Positions 1 through 7,859 of a stretch of DNA of 64,000 nt are shown piece by piece. The translations under genes were made by a program, and so were the position numbers. Below the pieces are notes generated by a model, which had not been told where the DNA came from, did not search any database, and saw only the letters and a list, made by a program, of their open reading frames with translations. The number at the start of each line of letters is the position of its first letter. Position 1 is the stretch's first letter. Origin of the DNA: Streptomyces sp. Ru72 (lineage in GTDB: Bacteria; Actinomycetota; Actinomycetes; Streptomycetales; Streptomycetaceae); contig NZ_PQSR01000034.1 of NCBI RefSeq assembly GCF_002920635.1, forward strand, positions 1-64,000, given 5' to 3'.

Positions 1-45
1 GCGCGGCAGGTGAACAGGCGCCTCGACCGGCGGATTGATGTCGGA
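1..45. other. window edge, no assignable gene
   Basis: These 45 bases lie downstream of the leftward BNR-repeat gene. The minus-strand frame stays open to the window edge but shows no start codon or motif. A further gene of the same operon may begin outside the window; nothing can be assigned here. Confidence 0.4.
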
Positions 46-1131
46 TCAGGCGATCACAGCCGCCCGTACGCACAGCACGTCCGGCAGGTGGGAGGCAAGC
101 TGCTGCCAGCTGTCACCGTCGTCGGCCGAGGCGTAGACCTCGCCGTTGCGGTTGCCGAAGTAGACGCCCGCCGGATCCGCGTCGTCCGTGCACAGGGCGT
201 CCCGCAGGACCGTGCCGTAGTGGTCCTCGGCCGGCAGGCCCGCCGTGAGCGGCTCCCAGTTCTTGCCCGCGTCCGCCGTCCGGAACACGCGGCATCGGCG
301 ACCGGCCGGGACCCGGTCCGCGTCCGCGTTGATCGGGAAGACGTACGCCGTGTCCCCGCGGTGCGGATGGGCGGCCACGGCGAATCCGAACGTCGACGGC
401 AGGCCCTCGCCGATGTCCGTCCAGTGGGCGCCCGCGTCGTCGCTCCTGTACACCCCCCAGTGGTTCTGCAGATAGAGCCGGTCCAGAGCCGCCGCGTCCT
501 GTGCGATCTTGTGCACGCACTGGCCGAACTCGGGGTTCGGATCGGGGAGGAACACCGCGGAGACCCCGGAGTTGGACGGCTCCCAGCTCGCGCCGCCGTC
601 CCGGGTGCGGAAGACGCCGGCCGTCGACACGGCGACCGTCACGGCCTTCGGGTCCCGCCCGTCGGTGACCACGGTGTGCAGGCCCTCTCCACCGCCGCCC
701 GGCACCCACTTGTCGCGCGTCGGGTGTTCCCACAAGGGGCGCACCAGCTCGAAGCTCTCGCCGCGGTCCTCGGAGCGGTACAGCGCGGCCGGTTCCGTGC
801 CCGCGTACACCACGTCCGGCTCCGCCGCGGCCGGGTGCAGCTGCCAGACGCGCTCCAGCGAAGCGCCGGTGTCCTTGGGGAACTTGACGGCGGGCCGTGC
901 GGGTTCGGTCCAGGTGCGGCCGAGGTCGTCGGAGTGGAAGACCGAGGGCCCCCAGTGCGCGCTGTCCCCTCCGGCCAGCAGGCGCGGAGTGGCGCCCCGG
1001 GTGTCGATGGCCACCGAGTAGACGGCCTGTGCGTTGAAGTACGGGCTTTCGTCGAACTCCCAGGCGCCGCCTCGTCGCCGCGCGATGAACAGTCCTTTGC
1101 GTGTGCCCACGGTCAGCAGTACGTCGGCCAT
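46..1131 (-). CDS. BNR/WD40-like beta-propeller protein (sialidase-type repeats)
   Basis: Predicted 361-residue beta-propeller. At least four Asp-box (BNR) turns of the S-x-D-x-G-x-x-W type are visible, for example HSDDLGRTW, RTRDGGASW, RSDDAGAHW and RTADAGKNW, with weaker ones such as SADDGDSW. The protein begins MADVLLTVGTRKG. I chose the ATG at 1131 rather than the upstream in-frame start at 1188 because a GGAGGT box sits 7 nt before it. Relatives are annotated as exo-alpha-sialidase or glycosyl-hydrolase-like BNR proteins, but no sialidase catalytic set (Arg triad, Tyr/Glu) is evident, so enzymatic activity should not be assumed. There is no signal peptide, so it is probably cytoplasmic. 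Its substrate is unknown. Confidence 0.85.
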   Translation of the reverse strand: MADVLLTVGTRKGLFIARRRGGAWEFDESPYFNAQAVYSVAIDTRGATPRLLAGGDSAHWGPSVFHSDDLGRTWTEPARPAVKFPKDTGASLERVWQLHPAAAEPDVVYAGTEPAALYRSEDRGESFELVRPLWEHPTRDKWVPGGGGEGLHTVVTDGRDPKAVTVAVSTAGVFRTRDGGASWEPSNSGVSAVFLPDPNPEFGQCVHKIAQDAAALDRLYLQNHWGVYRSDDAGAHWTDIGEGLPSTFGFAVAAHPHRGDTAYVFPINADADRVPAGRRCRVFRTADAGKNWEPLTAGLPAEDHYGTVLRDALCTDDADPAGVYFGNRNGEVYASADDGDSWQQLASHLPDVLCVRAAVIA

Positions 1132-1407
1132 GCCGGCCACCTCCGAAACGCCGTTGTCCCAGACATGGGTCAGTCTGCACCCCGGCACTGACAGTCGCCC
1201 CCGTGGACGAAGTCACCGCAGGTCAGAGCCGTGTTTCCGAAGAGTGGAGAGGGAAGCCGCCGGGAGACGGCCGAGCCCCGGAGGCTTCGCTCGGGGACCG
1301 TGCACCCGGGGGCCGGCGGACGTCGGGTGAGCAGCAACGGGCCCGTTCGCGTATGGGAGGGCGGTCGGGGGGTGTCCGTGCGTGCGTGCGTGAGGAGGAT
1401 GCCATCG
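1132..1407. other. intergenic region between divergent genes
   Basis: About 275 bases between the divergent BNR-repeat gene and the Rv1733c-like gene. It must hold both promoters. It contains a tandem cgtgcgtgcgtg run (about 1380-1392) and the GGAGGA ribosome site at 1394-1399 for the rightward gene. I see no convincing -35/-10 pair, terminator or small gene. Confidence 0.4.
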
Positions 1408-1995
1408 ATGAGGTGGCTGTCGTCGATGACGTTCCGCGGTCGCAGGGTGTGGCTGTGGCGGTGGCGGCGCAATCCGCTGCGGCGCCGCAGCGATGCGCTG
1501 GAGGCCTGGGTGGTGCTGGCGGCCTGGGCCGTGACCGTGGTCGGGGGAGTGCTGACGGGATGGGCGGCGACGCACTCGGTGGAGCGAGGGCTGGCCGAGG
1601 AGCGGGCGCAGTGGCAGCCGGTCGTGGCCCTGCTCACCCAGGACGCTCCGAAGAGGGGCCCCGCCGGGGCGCAGCGGGTGTGGGCGGAGGCGCGGTGGAC
1701 GGGCGAAGACGGTTCGTCGCACACCGGGCAGGTCCGGGTGGCCGCCGGCAGCCCGACGGGCACGGCCGTCACCGTGTGGACGGACCCCGAGGGCTCCCTG
1801 GTGACACAGCCCGCCACCGAGTCCCAGGCGCAGGTTCGCGCGGCCATGGTCGGGCTGCTGGCGGGGACGGGCGCGGCGGCGGTCCCGTTCGTGGGCGGAC
1901 GCATCCTGCGCGAAAGTCTGGAGCGTCGGCGCATGGCGCAGTGGGACGAGGCCTGGGCGCGGTTCGGGCCGCTGTGGGGCCGGATGACGGGCTGA
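1408..1995 (+). CDS. Rv1733c-like two-helix membrane protein
   Basis: A 195-residue protein with a basic N-terminus, a first membrane helix around residues 30-50 (LEAWVVLAAWAVTVVGG), an extracytoplasmic domain of about 95 residues, and a second helix (AAMVGLLAGTGAAAVPFVGG) followed by a short basic tail. This layout matches the actinobacterial family of the Mycobacterium dormancy protein Rv1733c, whose function is unknown. The ATG at 1408 has GGAGGA at an 8-nt spacing; the ATG three codons upstream sits directly on that box and is unlikely. The gene stands alone between a divergent BNR gene and a convergent flavoprotein gene. Function unknown. Confidence 0.75.
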   Translation: MRWLSSMTFRGRRVWLWRWRRNPLRRRSDALEAWVVLAAWAVTVVGGVLTGWAATHSVERGLAEERAQWQPVVALLTQDAPKRGPAGAQRVWAEARWTGEDGSSHTGQVRVAAGSPTGTAVTVWTDPEGSLVTQPATESQAQVRAAMVGLLAGTGAAAVPFVGGRILRESLERRRMAQWDEAWARFGPLWGRMTG

Positions 1996-2108
1996 CCGGC
2001 GACCGTCGGTACGCGACATGACCGTCGTCGATGTGCCGACGCCCGGGGGCGAGTCGCCGGGTGCGTCCCCCGGGCGCTCGATGTCCGCGCGGGTGGGCGA
2101 GGACAGGA

Positions 2109-3188
2109 TCAGACGGAACGGTGGTACTGGTCCGGGATCCGCACCTCGCCGCCCAGTTCCCGGGCCGTGAGGCGGGCGAAGGAGGGGTTGCGAAGCAGTT
2201 CGCGGCCCAGCAGCACCGCGTCCGCCTCTCCGTTGACCAGGATCTTCTCGGCCTGCTCGGGCTCGGTGACGAGGCCGACCGCGGCCACCGGCAGGGACGT
2301 CTCCGCCTTCACCCGGGCGGCGAAGGGCACCTGATAGCCGGGGCCCGTCGGGATGCGGACGCCCGCCGCGTTGCCGCCGGTCGAGACGTCGAGGAGGTCC
2401 ACGCCGTGCGTCTTGAGGTCGGCCGCGAGGCGAACCGTGTCGTCGGCCGTCCAGCCGCCCTCGTCCAGCCAGTCGGTGGCCGAGACGCGGAAGAACAGGG
2501 GCTTGTCCTGCGGCCACACCTGCCGCACCGCGTCGACGACCTCGAGCGCGAAGCGGGTGCGGTTCTCGTACGAGCCGCCGTAGGCGTCCGTGCGGTGGTT
2601 GGAGTGCGGGGAGAGGAACTCGTTGATGAGGTAGCCGTGTGCGCCGTGGATCTCCACGACCTCGAAGCCGGCGGCCAGGGCGCGGCGGGCCGCGTCAGCG
2701 AACCGCCCCACGATCTCCCGGATCCCGCTCACGGTCAGCTCGGTCGGAACGGGGTGGCGCGCGTCGAACGGCACCGCGCTCGGCGCGAGCGGCTGCCAGC
2801 CGAACGCGTCGGGGCCGACCGGCGCGCCGCCCTTCCAGGGCTGGTCGGTCGACGCCTTGCGGCCGGCGTGCGCGAGCTGGATCGCCGGAGTCGTGCCCTG
2901 TTCCTTGAGGAAGCCTGTGATCCGCTGGAACGCCTCGGCCTGGGTGTCGTTCCACAGGCCGAGGTCGTACGGGGAGATGCGGCCCTCGGGGGAGACGGCC
3001 GTCGCCTCGACGACGATCAGTCCCGTGCCGCCGGTGGCGCGCGCCGCGTAGTGCGCGAAGTGCCAGTCGGTCGGTGCGCCGATGGCCGGCCCCTCGGGCG
3101 CCGCCGCGTACTGGCACATCGGAGGCATCCAGAGGCGGTTCGGGACCGTCACGTCGCGCAGGGTGAAGGGTTCGAAGAGCGCACTCAC
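2109..3188 (-). CDS. old yellow enzyme family NADH:flavin oxidoreductase (YqjM-like)
   Basis: A 359-residue FMN-dependent ene-reductase fold (TIM barrel). Family signatures: PNRLWMPPMCQYAA near residue 20 (the conserved Cys of YqjM-type OYEs), QLAHAGRK, the substrate-binding pair in EIHGAHGYLINEFLSP, and the phosphate-binding C-terminus AVLLGRELLRNPSF. Members reduce activated C=C bonds of enals, enones or nitro compounds with NAD(P)H. The likely start is GTG at 3188 (VSALFEPF), with GGAG 6 nt upstream, rather than upstream ATGs without a ribosome site. It is divergent from an ArsR-type regulator, and the two dyads between them suggest control by that regulator. The physiological substrate is unknown. 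Confidence 0.9.
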   Translation of the reverse strand: MSALFEPFTLRDVTVPNRLWMPPMCQYAAAPEGPAIGAPTDWHFAHYAARATGGTGLIVVEATAVSPEGRISPYDLGLWNDTQAEAFQRITGFLKEQGTTPAIQLAHAGRKASTDQPWKGGAPVGPDAFGWQPLAPSAVPFDARHPVPTELTVSGIREIVGRFADAARRALAAGFEVVEIHGAHGYLINEFLSPHSNHRTDAYGGSYENRTRFALEVVDAVRQVWPQDKPLFFRVSATDWLDEGGWTADDTVRLAADLKTHGVDLLDVSTGGNAAGVRIPTGPGYQVPFAARVKAETSLPVAAVGLVTEPEQAEKILVNGEADAVLLGRELLRNPSFARLTARELGGEVRIPDQYHRSV

Positions 3189-3225
3189 GGCGGACTCCAT
3201 TCGATGGTGCCGACAGCTGACCTCG

Positions 3226-3241
3226 TACGATAGCCATCGTA
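3226..3241. promoter_or_regulatory. candidate operator 1 of the OYE/ArsR divergent promoter
   Basis: Perfect dyad TACGAT-AGCC-ATCGTA, 38 bp upstream of the OYE start. A second related dyad lies at 3260-3275. The regulator encoded next door is the obvious candidate ligand. Confidence 0.6.
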
Positions 3242-3259
3242 GTACGGAGGATGTCAAAA

Positions 3260-3275
3260 TACGATGGACGTCGTA
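3260..3275. promoter_or_regulatory. candidate operator 2 of the OYE/ArsR divergent promoter
   Basis: Dyad TACGA-tggacg-TCGTA sharing the TACGA half-site with the 3226-3241 element. The dyad centres are 34 bp apart, close to three helical turns, which fits cooperative binding of two dimers. It lies upstream of the ArsR-family gene. Confidence 0.55.
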
Positions 3276-3334
3276 CCATGAGAGGAGTCTCCCGGACGCC
3301 CCGCCGGACGGACCCCGGACGAACTGGAGCCGTT

Positions 3335-3694
3335 GTGACCCCCGCCGCCCCCGCTCTCGGCAGCCGCGACCTTCCGCACCCGGTGCGTGAGGAGATCCGT
3401 CTGGAGGCCGTGCTGCACGCGCTGTCCGACCCCATGCGGCTGCGGATCGTGCGGGAGCTCGCCGCCGTCGGCGACGAGCTCTCCTGTTCGCACTTCGACC
3501 TGCCCGTCACCAAGTCCACCACCACCCACCACTTCCGGGTGCTCCGCGAGAGCGGGGTGATCCGGCAGGTCTACCGGGGCACGGCCAAGATGAACGGCCT
3601 GCGCAGGGACGACCTAGACGATCTCTTCCCGGGGCTCCTCGACACCCTCCTCGCCGCCGCCGCGCTCCAGGCCGTCCGCCTCCAAGAGGGCTGA
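3335..3694 (+). CDS. ArsR-family winged-helix transcriptional regulator
   Basis: A 119-residue regulator when started at GTG 3335 (GGAG 5 nt upstream). Earlier in-frame ATGs at 3251 and 3278 exist, but the first lies between the two dyads and neither has a ribosome site. The winged helix covers about residues 25-85: ALSDPMRLRIVRELAA, then a recognition helix around VTKSTTTHHFRVLRESGVI. There is one Cys (SCSHFD) but no ELCVCDL-type metal site, so it is probably not a metal sensor. It is divergent from an old yellow enzyme, suggesting autoregulation and control of that gene in response to an electrophile or redox signal (inference). Its last 81 bp overlap the convergent permease gene. Confidence 0.85.
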   Translation: MTPAAPALGSRDLPHPVREEIRLEAVLHALSDPMRLRIVRELAAVGDELSCSHFDLPVTKSTTTHHFRVLRESGVIRQVYRGTAKMNGLRRDDLDDLFPGLLDTLLAAAALQAVRLQEG

Positions 3695-4993
3695 ACCGGC
3701 CTTCGAGGGCAGGTGGTTGAAGAGCAGATTCAATACGATCGCGGTCAGGCAGCCGGCGCTGATGCCGCTGTTCATCACCGTCTGGAACCAGTCCGGGAAC
3801 TTCTCGTAGACCGTCGGCACGCCGACCGGCAGCATGCCGACCGCCACCGAGACGGCCACCACCGTCAGGTTGTGGTTCCCCCGGAAGTCGACACCGGCCA
3901 GCGTCCGCAGTCCGCTCGCTGCGACCGTCCCGAACATCACCAGGCCCGCTCCGCCGAGCACCGGCGCCGGAACGGCCGCGACCACCGCTCCCAGCTTGGG
4001 CAGCAGGCCCAGCAGCACGAGCATGCCGCCGGAGGCCGCCACGACCCAGCGGCTGCGCACCCGGGTCATGCCGACCAGGCCGACGTTCTGGGCGTACGCC
4101 GTGTACGGGAAGGTGTTGAACACGCCGCCGAGGATCGTCGAGAGCCCGTCGGCCCTCAGGCCGTCCGCCAGGGAGCGCGGCTCGGCCCTGCGGCCGGTCA
4201 TCTCGCCGACCGCGATCAGGTCGCCGGTGGTCTCGGTCATCGTCACCAACGCGACCACCAGCATGGACGCGATCGCGGAAGCGTGGAAGACGGGCGTGCC
4301 GAAGTGGAACGGCGTGCTGATCCCGACCCAGTCGGCGTGTCCCACCCCGCCGAAGTCCGTGAAGCCGAACGGCACCGCTGCCGCCAGCCCCACCACGATG
4401 CCGATCAGCACCGCGATCCGACTCAGGAACGCCGGCGCGAAGCGCTGCACCGCGAGCACGACCAGCAGCACGAAGGCCGCGAGGGCCAGATTCCCCGGCT
4501 CCCCGAAGTCCTTCGACCCCTGGCCGCCGGCGGCCCAGTTACCGGCCACCGGCAGCAGCGACAGGCCGATGATCAGGATCACCGTACCGGTGACAAGGGG
4601 CGGGAAGAAACGCAGGAGTCTGCCGAAGACGGGCGCCAGCAGCATGATCGCGAGGCCCGCGACGATCACCGAGCCGTAGATGGCGGGGAGTCCGCCGCCC
4701 GTCGTCCCGATGAGCACCATGGGGGAGACGGCGGCGAAGGTGCAGCCCTGCATGATGGGCAGCCGGACGCCGAAGCGCCAGAAGCCGACGCACTGGATGA
4801 GGGTCGCGACGCCGCACACCAGCAGGTCGGCGGTGATGAGATAGGCCAGGTCGGCGGCCGGCAGCTTCATGGCGCCGCCGACGATGAGCGGTACCGCCAC
4901 GGCGCCGGCGTACATGGCCAGGACGTGTTGGAGGGCGTAGGCGGCGAGTTGGCGTATCGGGGGGACTTCGTCAACGGGGTGCACGGTGGGCAT
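3614..4993 (-). CDS. NCS2-family purine (xanthine/urate-type) permease
   Basis: A 459-residue nucleobase transporter with about 14 membrane segments. Diagnostic features are the early QHVLAMYAG motif, the central TETTGDLIAVGEMTG helix with its conserved acidic residue, and the NAT signature QNVGLVGMTRVRSR, which fits the xanthine/uric acid branch better than uracil permeases. It would import a purine base by cation symport. The ATG at 4993 is the first plausible start; the ribosome site is weak. The acidic, Glu/Gly-rich C-terminal tail overlaps the 3' end of the convergent ArsR gene by 81 bp. No purine catabolic genes lie beside it. Exact substrate specificity cannot be read from sequence alone. 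Confidence 0.88.
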   Translation of the reverse strand: MPTVHPVDEVPPIRQLAAYALQHVLAMYAGAVAVPLIVGGAMKLPAADLAYLITADLLVCGVATLIQCVGFWRFGVRLPIMQGCTFAAVSPMVLIGTTGGGLPAIYGSVIVAGLAIMLLAPVFGRLLRFFPPLVTGTVILIIGLSLLPVAGNWAAGGQGSKDFGEPGNLALAAFVLLVVLAVQRFAPAFLSRIAVLIGIVVGLAAAVPFGFTDFGGVGHADWVGISTPFHFGTPVFHASAIASMLVVALVTMTETTGDLIAVGEMTGRRAEPRSLADGLRADGLSTILGGVFNTFPYTAYAQNVGLVGMTRVRSRWVVAASGGMLVLLGLLPKLGAVVAAVPAPVLGGAGLVMFGTVAASGLRTLAGVDFRGNHNLTVVAVSVAVGMLPVGVPTVYEKFPDWFQTVMNSGISAGCLTAIVLNLLFNHLPSKAGSALLEADGLERGGGEEGVEEPREEIV

Positions 4994-5030
4994 GGGGGAG
5001 AACGTAGGCTCCTTGAACAGTTTGTTGATT

Positions 5031-6383
5031 TCAGGGGTGTTGCGGGACTGTGTCGTGCGCGGCGGCCATCAGCGACCGCCAGTCGGGGAGTTTCACCACT
5101 CCCCGGCCCAGCGACGCCCCGAGCGCCGCCTCGGCCCGTTCGATCGCCAGCCATCCCGGCCACTCGACCGGCCGCACCCCGTCCGCCCGCAGGGCGGTGA
5201 GCGCATCCTCGGGGACCTCACGGGCGGTGAGACCCGGCGCGTCCTGGAGCAAGGAGGTCACCGTCTCCTTCGCGCAGGGGCGGTTCGTGCCGATGACACC
5301 CGTCGGGCCCCTCTTGATCCATCCCGCCACGTACTCGCCGGGAGAGACCTCCCCGTCGCGCAGCACCCGCCCCGCCCGATGCGGCACGGTGCCGGTCTTC
5401 GTGTCGAACGGCAGTCCCTCCAGCGGCACTCCGCGATAGCCCACCGAGCGCAGCACGAGCTGCGCCTCGATGTCCTCGTACCGCCCGCTGCCGCTGACCC
5501 CGCCCTGTCCGTCCGGCAGCGTCCGCTCGAAGCGGACGGCGCTCACCCGGCCCCCGTCGGCCAGCAGTTCGACCGGGCGCAGGAAGAATCGGAGCCGGAT
5601 CCGCCGCGCCGCACCGCTCGGTGGTGTCGCGGCCCAGCCGCGCAGCACCTCCACGTTGCGGCGCTGGGTGGCCGGCAGCCCGGACGGATCGACGTACGCC
5701 GGGTCGAGCGCCAGTTCACGCTCGTCCACGACCACGTCGGTGTCCGGCAGGGTGCCCAGCTCGCGCAGCTCCTTGGTGGTGAAGCGGGCCTGGGAAGGGC
5801 CGCGCCGCCCCACCATGTGGATCTCCGTGACCTTGTTGGCGGCCAGTGCGGTGAGCGCCGCGTGCGGCATGTCGGTGGGGCTCAGGTCCGCCACCTCGCG
5901 GGCCAGCATCCGGGTCACGTCGACCGCGACGTTCCCTACGCCGATCACCACGGCCGCCCGCGCGTCATGCAGGAAGCCCTCCTCGACGGAGTCCGGATGC
6001 GCGCTGTACCAGGACACGAACTCGGTGGCCGACCAGCTGCCGGCCAGTTCCTCGCCCGGGATGCCGAGATGCCGGTCGGTCGCGGCGCCCACGCAGTAGA
6101 CCACCGCGTGGTACAGCTCGCGCAGCCGGGCGGGCGGCACCCCGCCCCCGCCCACCTGGACGCCGCCGAGGAAGCGGATCCGCTCGTGCTCCAGGACCGT
6201 GCGCAGGTTGTTCTGCAGGGACTTGATCTTCTCGTGGTCGGGGGCCACGCCGTACCGCACCAGTCCGTACGGGCAGGGCAGGCGGTCGAGAACGTCGACG
6301 CGCACCTGTGGATCCTGCTGGACCAGGCCCTGGGCGGTGTAGACCCCGCTCGGACCCGAGCCGACGACGGCGACATGCAGCAC
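5031..6383 (-). CDS. fprA: FprA-type ferredoxin/adrenodoxin-NADP reductase
   Basis: A 450-residue FAD/NADPH oxidoreductase of the adrenodoxin-reductase family. The FAD dinucleotide fold starts at residue 3 (VAVVGSGPSGVYTAQ). CPYGLVRYGVAPDHEKIK is the family signature, VIGVGNVAVDVTRML is the NADP fold, and YVAGWIKRGPTGVIGTN is the conserved C-terminal FAD/NADP segment. It passes electrons from NADPH to ferredoxins, commonly for cytochromes P450 or other ferredoxin-dependent enzymes. The start is GTG 6383, with GGGAG 7 nt upstream; the upstream ATG would add an unconserved leader. No P450 or ferredoxin gene is in the window, so its partner is elsewhere. Confidence 0.9.
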   Translation of the reverse strand: MLHVAVVGSGPSGVYTAQGLVQQDPQVRVDVLDRLPCPYGLVRYGVAPDHEKIKSLQNNLRTVLEHERIRFLGGVQVGGGGVPPARLRELYHAVVYCVGAATDRHLGIPGEELAGSWSATEFVSWYSAHPDSVEEGFLHDARAAVVIGVGNVAVDVTRMLAREVADLSPTDMPHAALTALAANKVTEIHMVGRRGPSQARFTTKELRELGTLPDTDVVVDERELALDPAYVDPSGLPATQRRNVEVLRGWAATPPSGAARRIRLRFFLRPVELLADGGRVSAVRFERTLPDGQGGVSGSGRYEDIEAQLVLRSVGYRGVPLEGLPFDTKTGTVPHRAGRVLRDGEVSPGEYVAGWIKRGPTGVIGTNRPCAKETVTSLLQDAPGLTAREVPEDALTALRADGVRPVEWPGWLAIERAEAALGASLGRGVVKLPDWRSLMAAAHDTVPQHP

Positions 6384-6543
6384 GGCGGAACTCCCTCGCG
6401 GAGGAGATCGCTGGTGGCTCCAGCATTGCACCGCGCACGGCGGGAGGGGAGGGGGCGTGCCGCTGGGCCGACGGGGTGCGGTGCGCGCTCCTTCTGTGCG
6501 TGGCTCTCCGCATCGTATGTGATCAGTCGCTTACGTTCCGTGT

Positions 6544-7062
6544 GTGCTGGAAGTGTCCTTTCAGGATTTTTCCGATCGATCCCGGTCGGATGTGCCGGTG
6601 GCCGTGTGGCCCGCCTGGGAAGTGCGGGAGCACGGGAGCGTCACGTCGTGGTACGCGGTCCGGCTCGATCTTCCCGACGGGGGCCGGGTCGACGTCCTGG
6701 CCGTGGTCGCCGCCGGCGGCGTGTCGATCGAGGAGGTGCGCGCCCAGCCACCCCTGTCGCTCGGCGATCTGACGGCCCTCGCGGACTGGATCGAGGAACC
6801 GTTGCTCGAGGCGTGCGGTGTGGACTCCGGGTCGCCGTACGAGCCCCTCGGGGCACCGGCGGACCGGGATCGCCCCGCGTGGCCGCGCGGCGTCGAGGGG
6901 TGGCGTCTGGTCGCCGAGGAGTACCGCGCGGCCCAGACCGAGGGCGTCGACCCGGTGTACGCGGTCATGTGTGCGACGGGACGCAGCCGGCGCCGCTCGC
7001 TCAAGCTGATCGCCGGAGCGCGCGACGCCGGTTTCCTGGCGCCGCGTCATGCCCGGAGCTGA
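6544..7062 (+). CDS. hypothetical protein, DUF6214-like
   Basis: A 172-residue soluble protein resembling the Streptomyces DUF6214 family. The recognisable core is PVAVWPAWEVREHGSVTSW followed by RLDLPDGGRVDVLAVVA and LADWIEEPLLEACGV. The C-terminus (VYAVMCATGRSRRRSLKLI) looks like a small helical, possibly DNA-contacting segment, but this is not established. The GTG at 6544 has no ribosome site; GTG codons at about residues 4, 17 or 20 are alternatives. No function is known. Confidence 0.65.
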   Translation: MLEVSFQDFSDRSRSDVPVAVWPAWEVREHGSVTSWYAVRLDLPDGGRVDVLAVVAAGGVSIEEVRAQPPLSLGDLTALADWIEEPLLEACGVDSGSPYEPLGAPADRDRPAWPRGVEGWRLVAEEYRAAQTEGVDPVYAVMCATGRSRRRSLKLIAGARDAGFLAPRHARS

Positions 7063-7092
7063 CCGTGCGCGGCCCGCACGCCGGCCAACCCC

Positions 7093-7794
7093 TCACAGCA
7101 TCTCGCGCATCCGGCTGATCTCGCTCGTCTGCTGGGCGATCACATCGTCGGCCATCTCCTCGATCTGGATGTTGTTGCCCTCGGCCTTCGCGTCCGTCGC
7201 CATCCTGACCGCGCCGCCGTGGTGAGCGATCATCAGTTTGAGGAAAAGCTCGTCGAACGCCTTGCCCGTCGCCGCGCGCAGCTGCTTCAGCTGGGCCGCG
7301 GTCGCCATGCCCGGCATCGGGTCGTGCTGGTGGGGGCTGCCGTGGTCGTCCTTCGCGTGCGCCGTCAACCAGGCTTCCATCGAGGCGATTTCAGGCTTCT
7401 GTGCGGCAGTGATCCGTTCCGCGAGTCGTTTCACCCGGTCCGACTCGGCGCGCTGCGGTGCCAGTTGTGTCATCTCGAGCGCCTGCCGGTGATGTTCGAT
7501 CATCATGCGCGCGTAGGAGAAGTCCGCCGGGTTCGGAGTGTCGTCCTCGGCGCGCCGCTTGCCGGCCTCCTCCGCGGAAAGCGTCTGCGCCGCCTCGCCG
7601 GGCTTTCCCGGGGCGATCACCGAAGGGCCGCCCCCGGCGGCCGAGTTGCCGCCCGACCCGGAGTCGCACCCGGTGAGCAGGGCGATCGCCAGCGGCAACG
7701 CCACCAGCGACATGACGGACGCGCGGCGGCGGAGAGCACGCGCGCGACCAAGGACGTTCGTTACGAGTGCATTGCCATCTGTTGATCTGCCCAT
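7093..7794 (-). CDS. DUF305 lipoprotein
   Basis: A 233-residue exported lipoprotein. A basic N-terminus and hydrophobic stretch end in the lipobox LLTGC (Cys at about residue 43), followed by a Gly/Ser-rich linker. The DUF305 four-helix domain carries the paired His motifs ARMMIEHHRQALEM and LKLMIAHHGGAVRMA, plus the His-rich linker DHGSPHQHDPMPGM, which suggests metal (probably copper) binding on the cell surface. It is divergent from the secreted LVIVD-repeat protein at 7860, leaving only 65 bp for both promoters. The first in-frame ATG is used; a start nearer the hydrophobic core is possible. Confidence 0.88.
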   Translation of the reverse strand: MGRSTDGNALVTNVLGRARALRRRASVMSLVALPLAIALLTGCDSGSGGNSAAGGGPSVIAPGKPGEAAQTLSAEEAGKRRAEDDTPNPADFSYARMMIEHHRQALEMTQLAPQRAESDRVKRLAERITAAQKPEIASMEAWLTAHAKDDHGSPHQHDPMPGMATAAQLKQLRAATGKAFDELFLKLMIAHHGGAVRMATDAKAEGNNIQIEEMADDVIAQQTSEISRMREML

Positions 7795-7859
7795 GAGAAA
7801 GACGATACTTCGGAGGTCCGTGAACCGTTCAAGCCCGAACGGCTACCAGGGAGGAAGCA

